From the NCBI RefSeq assembly GCF_032854445.1, contig NC_088304.1, positions 18,489,704 to 18,553,703 on the forward strand: a stretch of DNA of 64,000 bases. The letters run 5' to 3'. The stretch comes from Liolophura sinensis. Taxonomy: Eukaryota > Mollusca > Polyplacophora > Chitonida > Chitonidae. Within the stretch, counting starts at the first letter, position 1; every line of letters starts with the position of its first letter. The position numbers were made by a program, and so were the translations under genes. The notes below the pieces were generated by a model, which was not told where the DNA came from, searched no databases, and saw only the letters and a program-made list of their open reading frames with translations. This document shows positions 1 to 11,342 of the stretch, piece after piece.

Positions 1-617
1 TACCATTTTCTATCTAACTAGTATCCAAACACACTACATCTCACTACGTCAATGTATAATCGGCTCAATTGTCGTACAGGCCTGTTGCAAGACATTTTCC
101 TGAACCACATCTGCCAAAGTAAATTATTACCTGAAATCCACCTTCACACTGACTAAACGATAACAGATGAAATTCTAACTTCACAATTCCGACAATCACG
201 GCTTTTGCTTGTTTTTCTATCCTTGCAGCCTTAGTAGTTTCAAATAAAAAAAATCCCCCACATTAAAACCTGTGGCAATGCAACTGATTTGATATCTTAA
301 ACTCTAGACTAACACGAATCGTTCAACTTTACCGTGTTTGATTTGGTTTGTACGTTGAATGATCTATGTATCAATCAGTACGTCAGTACTTCTGCTGTAG
401 CAGTTTTACAAAATCTTTTCCATGATGAGGATGTTAGAAAAATGACATTTGCCATTCCTTTAATGACATATTCACTCCGATAAACGTGCACAGCCATTTT
501 CTAGCGGACAAACGCTGGACACACACTTCCAGCTCTCTAAAACCACTTTTAAAAACATTTTCAATCATTAAAATGAATTGTTTTTTACAACTTTTGTTAC
601 TAAACATATTTTAAATG
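1..617. other. intergenic or intronic, no feature seen
   Basis: AT-rich unique-looking sequence. I looked on the minus strand for the C-terminal PAN-like exon expected downstream of lectin gene 1 and did not find it, so that exon is probably left of this window. Confidence 0.5.
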
Positions 618-626
618 TAGGAAAGG

Positions 627-873
627 TTTTGATTTGATTTGGTTTGATTGGTGCTTTACGAAGTACACACGAATATTTCCCATATACGACGCCGGCCAGC
701 ATTATGGTCCGGGGGAAACCCATGACCAAGTTGCTGCAAGACCTTCCCAAGTACGGTCGGAGAGGAAGCCAGCATTTGCTGGACTTGAATTCACAGCTAC
801 CGCATTGGTCAGAGGCTCCTGGGTCATTGTGTTGCGCTAGTGCGCTAACCAAATGAGCCACGGAGGCCGCCTT
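627..873 (-). repeat. SINE group A, full length
   Basis: Retroposed short element lying in reverse, with its tRNA-like head at the right end. Read on the minus strand, the head carries an A-box-like GGCTCATTTGGTTAGCGCAC and a B-box-like stretch near 790. The body shares the 'cggccgtac...gcagcaa' and 'ggcc..cgtcgtat' blocks with the other copies. The 9-bp repeat taggaaagg at 618-626 and 874-882 is a target-site duplication. Confidence 0.85.
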
Positions 874-1263
874 TAGGAAAGGAGTAATGCTATTTTATCT
901 GCTAGACAGATATAGAAAGCTTCCTTCTGTTCATAAGATTAAGACCTCTAGATAACTGACTAAATATTATAATTCTCTATGCATCTAACAGCTGCTCTTT
1001 CCAAGACAAGACACAGCATGTTTAGATTATTTAACGCCATATTCAAGAATCTTTCCACTTTTACGATGGGGAGCAGTTTTATGGGTGGGGAACCTGGGGT
1101 AAACCACATACTTGAACAAGTTAACGACAAGCTAACCAAAGTATGATGTGCACAGACGCACTGCAGACGCATAAGTGTTTGCTCTATATTTAAAACACCA
1201 TGACCACTCGGCCACCATCAACCCACGGGCAGGTGTAGAAAGTTATTGCTGTCAGAAACTTAC

Positions 1264-1467
1264 CTCTCTCACATGCAGCATACATGTTCCACGCGTCACA
1301 ATCTACATCGAGAGCCAAAAAGTCACCCAGGGATACAGGGGGCGTTAAGAGCCAAATTTTATCGACTAATATCACACAGTGTTCTAGCTCTGGCGTAGTC
1401 GGTTCACCGTCATACCAGGGCATGATGTCTTCAGCGTTAGTTCCGTCCTCCCACAGGTAACGGCTTT
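1264..1467 (-). CDS. C-type lectin gene 1, CTLD second-half exon
   Basis: Exon of 204 nt coding the C-terminal half of a C-type lectin-like domain. Visible landmarks are SRYLWEDGT, PWYDGEP, EHCVIL, VDCD and the final Cys in AACERG, the pattern WxDGT..PW..GEP...EhCv.......C.......CE. The borders are clean: acceptor ccatccatccacag before 1467 and donor gag|gtaagt after 1264. It is phase 1 at both ends and joins in frame to the exon at 3877-4092. The canonical EPN and WND calcium/sugar motifs are not intact (GEPT; no WND before the Cys), so carbohydrate binding is uncertain. The downstream exon is not in the window; gene 2 suggests it would code a PAN-like module. Confidence 0.8.
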
Positions 1468-1737
1468 CTGTGGATGGATGGAACGATGTTCGGGTTAATA
1501 CTGACGCTGTAATAATCCAGAACAGCTCTCCAGTATCTATGTAGGGATGTGTATGGTACAAAGCGAATACAAACCAGACAGTGTGTGAAGCACGGACTCA
1601 GAGGAAGATTTCTGACTGAATCACTAGATTGAGTATCCTTACTCATTTTATCTCTGATATTATCTTATATATATTTCCAAAATAAACTGAGACAAATTGA
1701 GATTTAATTTCATTTATCCTTGATAAATAAGCGTTTT

Positions 1738-1935
1738 ATTTATTTATTTATTTGATTGGTGTTTTACGCCGTACTCAAGAATACTTCACTTATACGACGG
1801 CGTCCAGCATTAAGGTGGGAAGAAAGCGGACAGAACCCGGGGGAAACCCACGACCATCAGCAGGTTGCCGACAGACCTTCTCACGTACGGCCGGAGAGGA
1901 AGCCAGTAAGAGCTGGACTTGAATTAGCACAATTA
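1738..1935 (-). repeat. SINE group A, head missing
   Basis: Begins with a (ttta)n run, then 'gattggtgttttacgccgtactcaagaa', the conserved tail of this SINE read in reverse. It ends inside the 'gagctggacttgaa' block, so the tRNA-like head is absent. It sits about 270 bp upstream of lectin exon 1264-1467, in the intron. Confidence 0.8.
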
Positions 1936-2104
1936 ATTTATTATTTCTAGATATATTTTAAAGTATTTAAAAAATTATTACATCAGCCATTATCATAATA
2001 ACTTTAACTTCTGACTGTAATATTACTGTGTTTGGAGTGGATACACCCTACTGTCCATCAGCAACGGTATTACATATGACATGTCAACAGCACAATATGA
2101 CCTC

Positions 2105-2340
2105 ATATTAGATAATATTTATTTATTTCATTAGTGAATTAGGTCGTACTTTAGAGTATTTCACTTATGCGTTTGTGGCAAGCGTTATGATGGGAGGAAA
2201 CCGGACAGTGACAGTTGGAAACTCACAACCATCCGCAGATTGCTGGCAGAACCCACGCACGACCTAGGATGAAGCCAGCATCAGTTTCACTTGAACTAGA
2301 GACCCTGAGTCACAGTACTCCGCTAGCACTCTAATTACTA
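2105..2340 (-). repeat. SINE group A, strongly diverged
   Basis: Aligns by eye to group A: '(attt)n', 'gtcgtactttagagtatttcacttatgcg', 'gatgggaggaaaccggacag', 'ccgcagattgctgg', then a decayed head ending near 'ctccgctagcactcta'. Many substitutions mark it as an old copy. Confidence 0.65.
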
Positions 2341-2469
2341 TATAGATATATATTCCTGTCAGATGTCCTACGGATATAATTATACCACACACCACAACAC
2401 AATTACACTATCATGGGAAAATAATATGACCCTGTAAAAGCGAGATGCATAAATAACTATAAATACTTC

Positions 2470-2562
2470 ATCGGCTGAGGAGGTTAGCGCGTTAGCACAG
2501 CGTAATGACTCAAGAGCCTCTCTCTAATGCGGTCGTTGTAAGTTCAAGTCCAGCTCGGACAA
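2470..2562 (+). repeat. SINE group A, tRNA-like head only
   Basis: Forward-orientation head: 'ggctgaggaggttagcgcg' (A-box like), 'cagcgtaatgactcaagagcctc', then 'gtaagttcaagtccagc' (B-box like). The sequence leaves the consensus right after the head, so the body is missing. Confidence 0.7.
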
Positions 2563-3876
2563 AAACAAATTCAGATTCCTACGACCAATCAATACTGAAT
2601 TACGGTGTAGTTAAAATTAAAAAGATGGACAATGTTAGATGGAGTGCGTTGATTTCAACAGGTATCATATCCGGCCACGTGTGTCCAGAATCTAACTTAC
2701 ACAGTGTATACTCAGCCAGACCTTTGTCCTTGACAAAGGCCTGGGGCGCAGGCGCTAAATATATATCTATATTCCTATATATTCCAATATTATATTGGTT
2801 TATCACCGTGTGTTAACTCTTCCACATGTGCGCATAAAATTTTGTCCGGACCGTATCAAGGTAGTAACTGGTTTATTGTCAAATTTTACGTTTGATTGAG
2901 AACAATGTGACGTGCTTGGGATGTCATTGGGAGTTTGTTTTTGTCGATGAGTGTCGTTGGTAATATGTTAACCCGTAAACAATAATGCAAGCCCGAGCTA
3001 TAAACACATACATAAAATACAAGAACAAATGTATGTTTGTATCGATAAAGACTCACACTTAACACGTCAAATTTTAATGCCTTTGGTAATACTGCAAGGT
3101 AACATCACCATTCAGATTGCCCGTCCTGTTGTTGAGAAGGGCCCCAAACGTTTGTCTCTTTGTGAAGCCTCGTCTATGCAGAGCATTGTAAGCTTGTAAC
3201 CTACATGTTACTCTTGTTACATGCACGTACCATCCTTGTCATTCTCAGCGGGTTAAGGCTGTAGATAACGTTGGATATAGTAAAAGGCCTCCAGCATAGA
3301 GAGTAACCTACACCAGTGACGACAGTGTGATAATTGACAAATGTATGGTCACACGTAACCGGTATAAGATCCCGCATCTTCTCAATATGTATTTATTTAT
3401 TCCAGCTTGTTATGTAAATTCCTGTGTAAATTAAATTAAATTATGTAAATTATATAGTAATAAATAGCCCCCTAGCCTCATGACTGAAGCAAAAATATGC
3501 AGTGATATCAACTGTAAGTAATTAGACGTCACTAGTCCGGAATTGCTCAAAATCTTGTGGACAAGTCTCGCTTCAAATGGTGGCTGCTGATTTTCATACA
3601 CCCTAGGACCAGTTGAAATATAGAAGGAGTTAGGATTCTAAAATTTGGTGAGAATTTTTTTTTTTTTTTATCACCTTCTTTATGTAGCCGGTCTAAAACC
3701 ACAGTAAACGTCTTCGACACAGTTACTATAGACGTGTTTGTGGTACATGTTATCGTTTACAAACGGCGGACGTTTCTACACTTGCCTAGACATTATAGGC
3801 TTACACAAACGTAAAGAAAAACAAAAAAAAAATAATAAACACCACATAAACAATCAACAAAAGAACTCAAATTTAC
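2563..3876. other. intron of lectin gene 1, no coding signal
   Basis: Lies between the two CTLD exons of gene 1. It holds AT-rich stretches and a poly-T run near 3657-3670. I see no exon, RNA gene or recognisable element. Confidence 0.5.
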
Positions 3877-4092
3877 CGTTCTTTTTGTTTGTTACTCCCA
3901 GCCAAAAGCCTTCCAAGCGATTCTCATTTTGCATTAACTGACGGACCAAGTTCAGTTCTGTAGTTGAGTCCAGCTTAATCAAATGCCCACCTAACGATCG
4001 ACACAAACAGGACGCTTCCAGTTGATGGCTGTAAAAGTCAGGGAAATAATAACAGCTCCCTGTCTGCTCGTAACACGACCACGTGGGCTCAT
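3877..4092 (-). CDS. C-type lectin gene 1, CTLD first-half exon
   Basis: Exon of 216 nt, the same length as the matching exon of gene 2 at 35,135-35,350. It codes the N-terminal half of a C-type lectin-like domain: PTWSCYEQTGSCYYF, ASCLCRSLGGHLIKLDS, then EGFWLGVT. The Cys-Tyr start, the first-helix Cys and the WLG(V/A)T motif are standard CTLD landmarks. Acceptor gacgtgttttcag is before 4092 and donor aacg|gtaaat after 3877; both ends are phase 1. The reading frame runs on past the donor to a stop, but the conserved block ends at the splice site, so the exon border is preferred. I could not identify a signal-peptide exon upstream. Confidence 0.85.
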
Positions 4093-4469
4093 CTGAAAAC
4101 ACGTCTGTGGGTAACTGTAAAATTTAACAAACAGTATCTAGATAACAGACAATTAAAATAATCAAAACTATTAAGAAAGATCAGTATAAATTTTTCACGA
4201 GGGAACCCTTTTATTTTGATCATTAAACCAAACTGAATTCACTCTGGTTATAACGTCGCACTTAACCATGACGACGAGAAGTTATCAGGTATGTGTACAT
4301 CTACCGTTTCTGAGTGTCACCGCTAGTGAAGTATCATGCCGAAGACACCAGACATGACACCTCACCCAGTCACATATAACTCACATAATAAGTAGCCAAC
4401 CTCTCCTCTTTCCTAGCCCTAACATCTCTGTGCTGAGCGCTAAAGTTTTTGGTCCGACCAGGCAAAGAG

Positions 4470-4816
4470 TGAGTGAGTGAGTGAGTGTTTGGGGTTTAAC
4501 GTCGTACTTAATAATTTTTCAGTCATATGACGACGAAGGAATCCTTAGGGTGCATGTACGTGTCATGTGCCTCCTTGTTGCAGGACGGATTTCCACCGCT
4601 CTTTTATCTAGTGCTGCTTCACTGAGACGACTTACCGAAGGCAAGTAAGCCGCCCCGCCCGAGCCATTATACTGATACGGGTTCAACCAGTCGTTGCACT
4701 ATCCCCTTCATGCTGAACGCCAAGCGAGGAAGTTACAACTTCCTCTTTTGAAGTCTTAGGTGTGACTCGATAAAAGATCGATCCTGTATCTACCGGTCCC
4801 GAAGCGGACGCTCTAC
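4470..4816 (-). repeat. SINE group B, full length
   Basis: Second SINE group, in reverse: '(gagt)n', 'ggggtttaacgtcgtact', 'ttttcagtcatatgacgacgaa', a body with 'gacgacttaccgaaggcaagtaagccgcc', and a tRNA-like head at the right end. It is bounded by a perfect 13-bp target-site duplication, accaggcaaagag at 4457-4469 and 4817-4829, so the insertion borders are exact. Confidence 0.9.
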
Positions 4817-5778
4817 ACCAGGCAAAGAGCTTGATGAATTATACTAGTATTCTTATAATATACTGATATAATAGCCTTATATGTTTTACTTATTTATTTC
4901 TTATAGTGTTTATCGCTGTTTCCCAAAATATCTACAGGACGGCTGTCAGCTTTATTGGCGAGGGGAAACTGGAGTGCTGGATTTTACCAAACGGAATGTA
5001 AGCTGTCACGAATGGATACAACAAGCTAAAACCGAATGTCACCATGATGGAAACTTGTCACCATGATTGACCCTATGTCGATTGCTTATTGCGACAAAGA
5101 AACACTGAAGGTAGGAGGGGGGGGGGGGGCTCTAAAAGTTACCTCCCGACAACAACTTGTAGATCCTAGCCATTGCAACAGAAGAGTGCATCTTGACTGC
5201 TCGGCCCCCGCCAACCACCATATAGGAACACGACCATGGGGGGCAACAATGTTTACATTGTAAATAAGTGTATCATTCTATATGATTTGACACGTATTGT
5301 ATATCACTTACCCGAAAAATAATTATGACGAGCATAATAGTCAGAGGTTTTCGTCCTGTGCCCATGATAACTGGCTTTTTGATGTCTGTCTGGTGCGGTG
5401 CCAGAATTGTTCGTGTATGGAGAAGACTGGAAGACACCCACGCCAAATTGTTAAAAAAAGAAAAGAAAAAAAAGTAAAATTATGAAATTTTAATGATATT
5501 CATGGAGAACTTATCTCTTGAAACTGCTTTAACTTCACGTACAAATAATCCCTCGCACAAAGATCCCTTCATGGGCAATAGATAGTCCAAGTATTTGCAT
5601 ACATAGTTTACAAACGACATGAACTTGACTCTTACCTGAGCTCAAAATTTCTCAATTTTTAATGAGAACTGTTTTTCCATTTATAATCTATAAATGATGT
5701 AGTATTAGAAGTTAGCGCTAGTAGCTTCCCATAGGGAAAGACCCGTAATACTTCAGTGCGTTGGGAAGGTTGAACTGT

Positions 5779-5802
5779 TGTGTGTGTGTGTGTGTGTGTG
5801 TG
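5779..5802. repeat. (TG)12 microsatellite
   Basis: Uninterrupted TG dinucleotide run of about 24 bases. Confidence 0.95.
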
Positions 5803-6234
5803 AGTCAATATATTGTAGGACGACGATGATGAGTCAAGACAGGATGCATTATTGATTATTGATAAGGGCAAGTAGAAAACACAGAATGACAATAAAGTAT
5901 CGGCAAAAGGCGGAACACACGACATGTTCCTGGACAAGAAGACAATGATAATAACAAAAAATATAAGTATTATAATTATAGTTATAGTCTAACAGTGGAA
6001 GTTCCGACAAACTTCCGGTCTAAGAGCACTCCTTCCTCAATAACAATGTCAGTGAATTTATGGTTGCCGTTTTTTCAATACAGAATGCTGTACAATTTCA
6101 TTCTAATCTTGCCGCGCCCAAACTTGAGATATGAGAAATAATAAAACACTCGATATCCAGTAGGAACTGTTGATGTAAGGCAAAAACAGGGAGAGGCTCG
6201 TGCATTATAAGGAATTATATCTTGTTGTGATTTT

Positions 6235-6657
6235 ATGTTTGGCAAAAAGATGAAAGCGACGACACTAAGTATTCATGCTGTTAATGCGTATATTTTACTC
6301 TATTTTATTGCGTATATTTTACCTAGGAAACATCGAATGATTGTTTTGATGGAGTTTTTTTCTTTGTCTTTACAACGCAAGTCACCAAATAGCAAATCAT
6401 TATCCCAGAAAGGCCAAAATAACAAACAGCCCATGGTAAGGGTCTATATTCATTATAGAGTTATTTCACTAGTTTGGCGTAATTTGGTCACAGCTGTGTT
6501 ACATGCACTTGTGTTATCAAACATAGCGGTTATATATGTATATTTATGTGAATATATGACTTGTAACACGCTGATTTCCAGCGCCTGGAGGTTTTTATGG
6601 TATCCGGGACAAAAACTGATATCGTGTGAGGAAAAAGCCTCCAAAATGACAAAATAG
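6235..6657 (+). CDS. unassigned open reading frame, 140 codons
   Basis: An ATG-started frame with hydrophobic stretches (about residues 15-30 and 85-108). I recognise no domain, splice pattern or neighbour that supports expression. At this base composition a 140-codon frame can be chance, and the hydrophobicity may simply reflect T-rich sequence. Listed because it is among the longest frames here that no repeat explains. Confidence 0.12.
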   Translation: MFGKKMKATTLSIHAVNAYILLYFIAYILPRKHRMIVLMEFFSLSLQRKSPNSKSLSQKGQNNKQPMVRVYIHYRVISLVWRNLVTAVLHALVLSNIAVIYVYLCEYMTCNTLISSAWRFLWYPGQKLISCEEKASKMTK

Positions 6658-6829
6658 GGGTCCAGGAATCCGAGGTCTCTTGTTAAGATATGACATGACG
6701 TGGGCGTATATAAGGACAAATATCACCGGTTTCCTCAGATAAATAAAATTTGACTCCTTTTGCAGATTGGTCAGTTTTGAAATAACGTACAACCACTGAT
6801 GAAGCCCTTATCACTAGTGTCTACTACAA

Positions 6830-7250
6830 CATCCCACTTCCTTACTACCCTGCTGGAATCTACATTTTTTGAAGTGGTTATCTCCTATACCAGGATGAAT
6901 CCAAAATATGTCAAAGAGAAAGCTACTTGAAACATGGTGGATAAGTGTTCGCAACAACGATCGGGTTATTGGCAGGTCATTATCAGAGAAATAATGAATG
7001 CTCTTCATACTCTGTATGAAATTACTGACTAAAAGATCTGATGTATATTCCCCCCTGGCCTTGTAATTCACAATGGTAAGAAATGGCCAATAGATGAGAT
7101 CTGGAGGTCACATAAGACAACCCTCTTTGTGATAAAGAAGCAATGCAGAATCCAAATAATTCTAGTCCTGGGGACGTGGTTGATATTTGAAGCTGTGGAG
7201 AACTCAAAGTTCGACGAAGAACAGCTAAGTACATGTATGTGTTCAGACCT
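6830..7250 (-). pseudogene. DIRS-type tyrosine recombinase, N-terminal remnant
   Basis: Two frames together match the SAM-like core-binding region of DIRS tyrosine recombinases: 'SLSQRGLSYVTSRSHLLAIS' at about 7160-7100, then 'LPITRSLLRTLI' near 6980-6945. Family members usually have '..L..rGLsysTin.hLsaIs..h' followed by '.LPIt..lL..L'. The catalytic R-H-R-Y part is not visible, so the 3' end is lost. Confidence 0.6.
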
Positions 7251-7379
7251 GTTATGTGCTGAATGTGTATTATCAGCCACTGCTGCTTGTATCAGTCTTT
7301 TAACTTCAGGGTGGTGATGAATGCATGAAAGTCTTATGGAAGACGCTCTGGATGAGATTTGGCTAATGGCCCATAAAGC

Positions 7380-8100
7380 ATTATGTAAAGTACAAATTCA
7401 CGAAGAAAATGCATAACTCTACTAGACCTTGAGATCTGTTCGTTCAAAAATAGAACCCAGAGCTGGACTGTTGACAATAAATAAGATTTTCTTCTTTGAT
7501 AGTCTATGGCCCCGAATCAGGACTGATCGAATAACAGGAATAAGCTCCAAAAACGTTATATCAGACATTACTGGCTGACCTATCCAGTGAGGAGGCCAAG
7601 CGAAAATGCTCATTTTCCTTATGTCCCACATACCCAGATCACCCTGGCCTGCACTGTTTGCATAGAGCTCCAATACCTCGCTTGAGGACCAAATTCCCTC
7701 AAGGAAATGTATTGTGTCATTAAACTTCCTGAGAAATTGTAACCACATTGTCAAATCTTGGCGCATTCCATTGTTTATGCGAATATAATGGTGGGGCTTA
7801 CTTTACAAGTAGCATCGTGAAAACGCCTCAGAAAGGTTCTTCCCTACACAGGAAGCACAGTTTTCTCACAATTATTGTAACTCCCTTAGCGTTAATTTTT
7901 TCCGCCTCAAAACATTGTGCTATGGAAGTCTTCAGATTTATTCTGGGGCATCCGAATGAACATGGGCACTGTGTCTATATCAAAGGCAAGCAATCTCAAG
8001 GCAGTGGAAGGTCCCACAAGTTTTTTCTGGGGCCAGAGGAACGCCATAAAGATGTGTATTTGGCCATTAAGCAGGAAAACTTCGCATAAATCTTGCACAT
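7380..8100 (-). pseudogene. DIRS-type RNase H region, broken
   Basis: Continues the element after the RT. Short blocks in alternating frames are recognisable: 'MWLQFLRKFNDTI' near 7745-7705, 'WPPHWIGQPVMSDITFLELI' near 7600-7540, and 'SRVMHFLREFVLYIMLYGPL' near 7430-7370. These resemble the RNase H stretch of mollusc and cnidarian DIRS polyproteins (DSAG..., D/W.P..., DITFLELvPiv). Stops interrupt every few dozen codons. Confidence 0.6.
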
Positions 8101-8945
8101 ATGTCTATATCTTTCTTGCCGCCAAAAATAAAATCCTCATAGTAGTGATCCTTGGTGTCAACTGACAGAAATGTAGAAAAGTAGAAAACTTCTCAGATAA
8201 GTGACATGACATAGCACAGCCCATTGGAAGACATTTATATATGTAATAAAAGGCTTCAAATTTGAAGCTCAATAGATCAAAATCACTAGGATATACTGGT
8301 AACAACCTGAACGCAGACTTAATATCGAACTTACCAATAAGAGCTCCTGGGCCAAGATCAGCTATCATCTGAACTACTGCGTCTAAGGAGGTGTAACTCA
8401 CAGTGCACTTAACTGGATCAGTATGGTCATTCACACTATTGTAGTCTGGGTGAGAAATATGAGGAATAAGTTTCCAACCTCCGACTGATTTTGGGGTAAT
8501 ATCTATAGAGGCAACCCTCAAATTGTCGATGGACAGGTGTAAAAATGGACCAGAAATGCGACCTGACCTAACTTGATTTCTTTATATATTTTATCCTTGG
8601 TTTCGACTGTATACTCTGATTTCTACATTCTGTGTTTTGTTGGGGTCCGGTGTAACAGATATTAAAGCCAAAATGAAAACCATTTGAAAATAATTTGGCT
8701 GCCCCCTTGTCTGGATACCGCTTTTAGTATCTATCTAAAACCTCTGGCTTGACTGGGGTTTTGCCAAGGTCCCATAGTTCTGTATCTGTTAGGGTCGGGA
8801 CGCTAAAGGTATTGATGCCTTGGTTCACCAAAACGTGGCCTGGGATATGCACAGATGCTTGGACAGGGAATAGTTGCTGGTTAGCAACTTTGTGCATTGG
8901 GCACACAGAAATGGGAAGGTCAAAGTTACAACCCATACACACATG
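8100..8945 (-). pseudogene. DIRS-type reverse transcriptase, broken
   Basis: The frame from 8521 to about 8160 contains SHPDYNSVND, ALIGKFDIKSAFRLLPV (RT motif with the first catalytic Asp) and KCLPMGCAMSC (fingers/palm), followed by loss of the YLDD region. Upstream, 'TPVKPEVLDRY' then '(stop)KRYPDKGAAKLFSNGFHFGF' is the conserved N-terminal block of DIRS RT. A TAA interrupts that block at about 8724-8726 with no frame change. Confidence 0.8.
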
Positions 8946-9100
8946 GGAGTAGTTGTAATGTTACATAAAGCAAGAGCCGATAAAATTAATTACATAACAT
9001 TTGGCCTAAGTTTGACGAGACATATTCGGCGTTACTTTAACCACCGATGGTCCCGTATGCAACAGCCTCAACTCTGAATCAATTTTGGCACAAGAACTAG

Positions 9101-9284
9101 TTGGATCTGCCCCCTTTTCGCAGTGTGAACTGGAGATAATATTCCTTCCAGCTACTCGCACCCCTACTTACCTCAACCTGGATAGTGCCTATATACTTCA
9201 GTATACCCCTAGCTTCGTTACGGTGTGCTTCAATGAACATGTCCATGAAAATTGAAAATGCCTCTATCCATTTATCAAAACTGT
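9101..9284 (-). pseudogene. DIRS gag-like fragment
   Basis: About 60 uninterrupted codons reading FDKWIEAFSIFMDMFIEAHR ... ILKYIGTI ... SSWKEYYLQFTLRK. This fits the gag-like segment that precedes the RT in this group ('W..AF..Fm.iy...hp..a..llkY...Ir..a......W..Yd..FR'). It lies in the expected place and orientation. Confidence 0.55.
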
Positions 9285-9300
9285 TAATTTTTTTTAGGAT

Positions 9301-10404
9301 TTATTTCTTTTGAAAGAATTTCACCTACTTCATTTAACGAGAATCTTTTATCGTATTTGATATTTGGGTCTGGGAGGCAATAATGTTAGCAAATCTACAA
9401 ACTGACCGTCAATGATTTTTGGTCTGATTTATGCTAACACATACATACCCATGCCTGGAGCTCCAGCCGGAATTACTGGCACCGGAGATTTCTCGAATAA
9501 GTCAGCATGGCGAGTTTCCTGATAAGTTACCAGTGGATCGTTGACAATTGCCGAATATATCTGAGGACCCAGTGAATGCTGAAGTGGAGGGAACTGCGTC
9601 GGAACCTTAAGGAATGCTTACTCATTTGGCCCCTGAGAGACACGGTCCAATTAGGTTTGGTTTTTGCCTTCGGAATGATACATATGATAAAGAGAAAGAC
9701 AGAGGAACAAAGAGTGAGAAAAAGCAAAACGACCTTGTTGCCAACAACACCTGGCACCGTGCCACAGTGCAGTTGTTGTGCAAACGATAGAAGAAGCGCT
9801 GTAAAAGCTCTGATGTCACCTAGAGACGAACTACTGCGGTGATACCTCTCTAGAAATCCATCAGTGGTTTGGAGTCATGAGTAGTGCTAAAAATGTCATA
9901 ATCTAATCGGCATAGTGATCCACTTCCTCTGAAATCGATTAGATAACACTGTTGAAATGGAGGCAAGAAAACATTCTCGTAGGGTATTTATTTACGTTAG
10001 TGATTTACGCCCTGCGTGAGTATAACAGGTTTACAGGTGGAGGTTCTGAGTAGTGTTCGGGCGAGACCAACGTTTATAAAAGCCCAGAAATTATCCAGTT
10101 ACCCAGTAACCTGACCACCGTCGCATAAGGGAAAAATTATTGCGCATGGCATTAACTGTAATCAAATGAATAAATAAGTAAACGAGTTGTCCAGGGCCAC
10201 TAGTGTCAGCCTTTTGTTCACGAAGCTGAATACGTTTTTACTGCAGAGGAATGTGTGTATAGATGCTAAGAGGAAAGTGCGTGTGTTCGGAAAGATAAAA
10301 TGAATTCCTGAAAGTTGATAAGACTAAAGCATACAATTGGACTAAAGGCGTACTAATGATGTGGACAACCGTGTTGTTGACTTACCGTATCTGTATCTTA
10401 TGTG
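9301..10404. other. no gene seen
   Basis: May include further decayed 5' sequence of the DIRS element. Short ORFs on both strands overlap each other and show no family features. Confidence 0.4.
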
Positions 10405-10417
10405 CATATTTAACAGA

Positions 10418-10779
10418 GTGAGTGAGTGCTTGGGGTTTAACGTTGTTCTCAACAATTTTTCAGTCATATGACGACGAAGGAATCATTAGGGTGCATGTAC
10501 GTGTAATGTGCCTCCTTGTTGCAGGACGGATTTCCACCGCTCTTTTATTTAGTGCTGCTTCACTGAGACGACTTACCGAAGGCAAGCAAGCCGCCCCGCC
10601 CGAGCCATTATACTGATACGGGTCAACCAGTCGTTGCACTATCTCCTTCATGCTGAACGCCAAGCGAGGAAGTTACAACTTCCTCTTTTAAAGTCTTAGG
10701 TGTGACTCGATCAAGGATTGATCCTGGATCTACCGGTCCCGAAGCGGACGCTCTACCAACTGTGCTATCCGGGCCGGTC
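10418..10779 (-). repeat. SINE group B, full length with intact tRNA-like head
   Basis: Read on the minus strand it starts with CCGGATAGCACAGTTGGTAG (A box) and, about 40 bases on, GGATCAATCC (B box). It ends in the (cact)n tail. A perfect 13-bp target-site duplication, catatttaacaga, flanks it at 10405-10417 and 10780-10792. Together these show tRNA-derived, LINE-mobilised retroposition. Confidence 0.92.
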
Positions 10780-10889
10780 CATATTTAACAGAATGTATTT
10801 ATTTCCATTTTCCACGTGCAAGACGGCTGCTTGTTGAATTTGTGAAAACTGAATAAAATAGCATAACTAATTGCTTTCAATATACATTC

Positions 10890-11185
10890 CACGTCACTAA
10901 GTATAAACAATCACGTCGCTGAGTATAAACAACAACCTCGCTGAGTATAAACAATCACGTCGCTGAGTATAAACAATCACGTCGCTAAGTATAAACAACC
11001 ACGTCGGTAAGTATTGACAACCACGTCTCTGAGTATAAACAATTACGTCGCTAAGTATAAACAACCACGTCGATAAGTATAAACAACGACGTCGCTAAGT
11101 ATAAACGGCCTTGTCTCTGAGTATAAACAATCACGCCGTATAAATATAAACAACCACATCGGTAAACCACCACGTCATATAAGTA
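10890..11185. repeat. 22-bp minisatellite
   Basis: About 12-13 head-to-tail units of the form 'caatcacgtcgctgagtataaa', with scattered substitutions (gct/ggt/gat; taa/tga) and decaying at the right edge. Confidence 0.9.
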
Positions 11186-11342
11186 TAAAGAAAAGTCAAA
11201 GCACGAGTTCAGTCGTAAGCTATTTAACAACTGTCAAATACAAATATATTTATTTTATCGGTAGGTCATTTTTTATATACCAACAATCCATTATTTTAAG
11301 CCCGAATAAGCCATGTACAACACAAGCTTGTATATTTCATAC

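Larger units (their letters stand above)
4830..6829. other. intergenic, no confirmed gene
   Basis: Contains a (TG)n microsatellite, a G-run near 5117-5128 and the unassigned ORF at 6235-6657. I found no spliceable lectin signal-peptide exon on the minus strand. Confidence 0.4.
6830..9300 (-). mobile_element. decayed DIRS-type retroelement
   Basis: On the minus strand, in order: a gag-like block (9284-9101), the N-terminal and core reverse transcriptase (about 8945-8100), an RNase H-like region (about 8100-7380) and a tyrosine-recombinase N-terminal region (about 7250-6830). This order, with a tyrosine recombinase instead of a DDE integrase, is that of DIRS-like retrotransposons. Multiple stops and frame changes show it is dead. 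Split repeats or inverted termini were not identified, so the outer limits are approximate. Confidence 0.75.

Noticed and set aside
2475-2560. Functional tRNA gene
   Set aside because: A- and B-box-like stretches belong to the head of a SINE; no cloverleaf with anticodon arm and matching acceptor stem was found.
10890-11185. CRISPR-like regularly spaced repeats
   Set aside because: Units are contiguous 22-mers without unique spacers and the genome is eukaryotic; it is an ordinary minisatellite.
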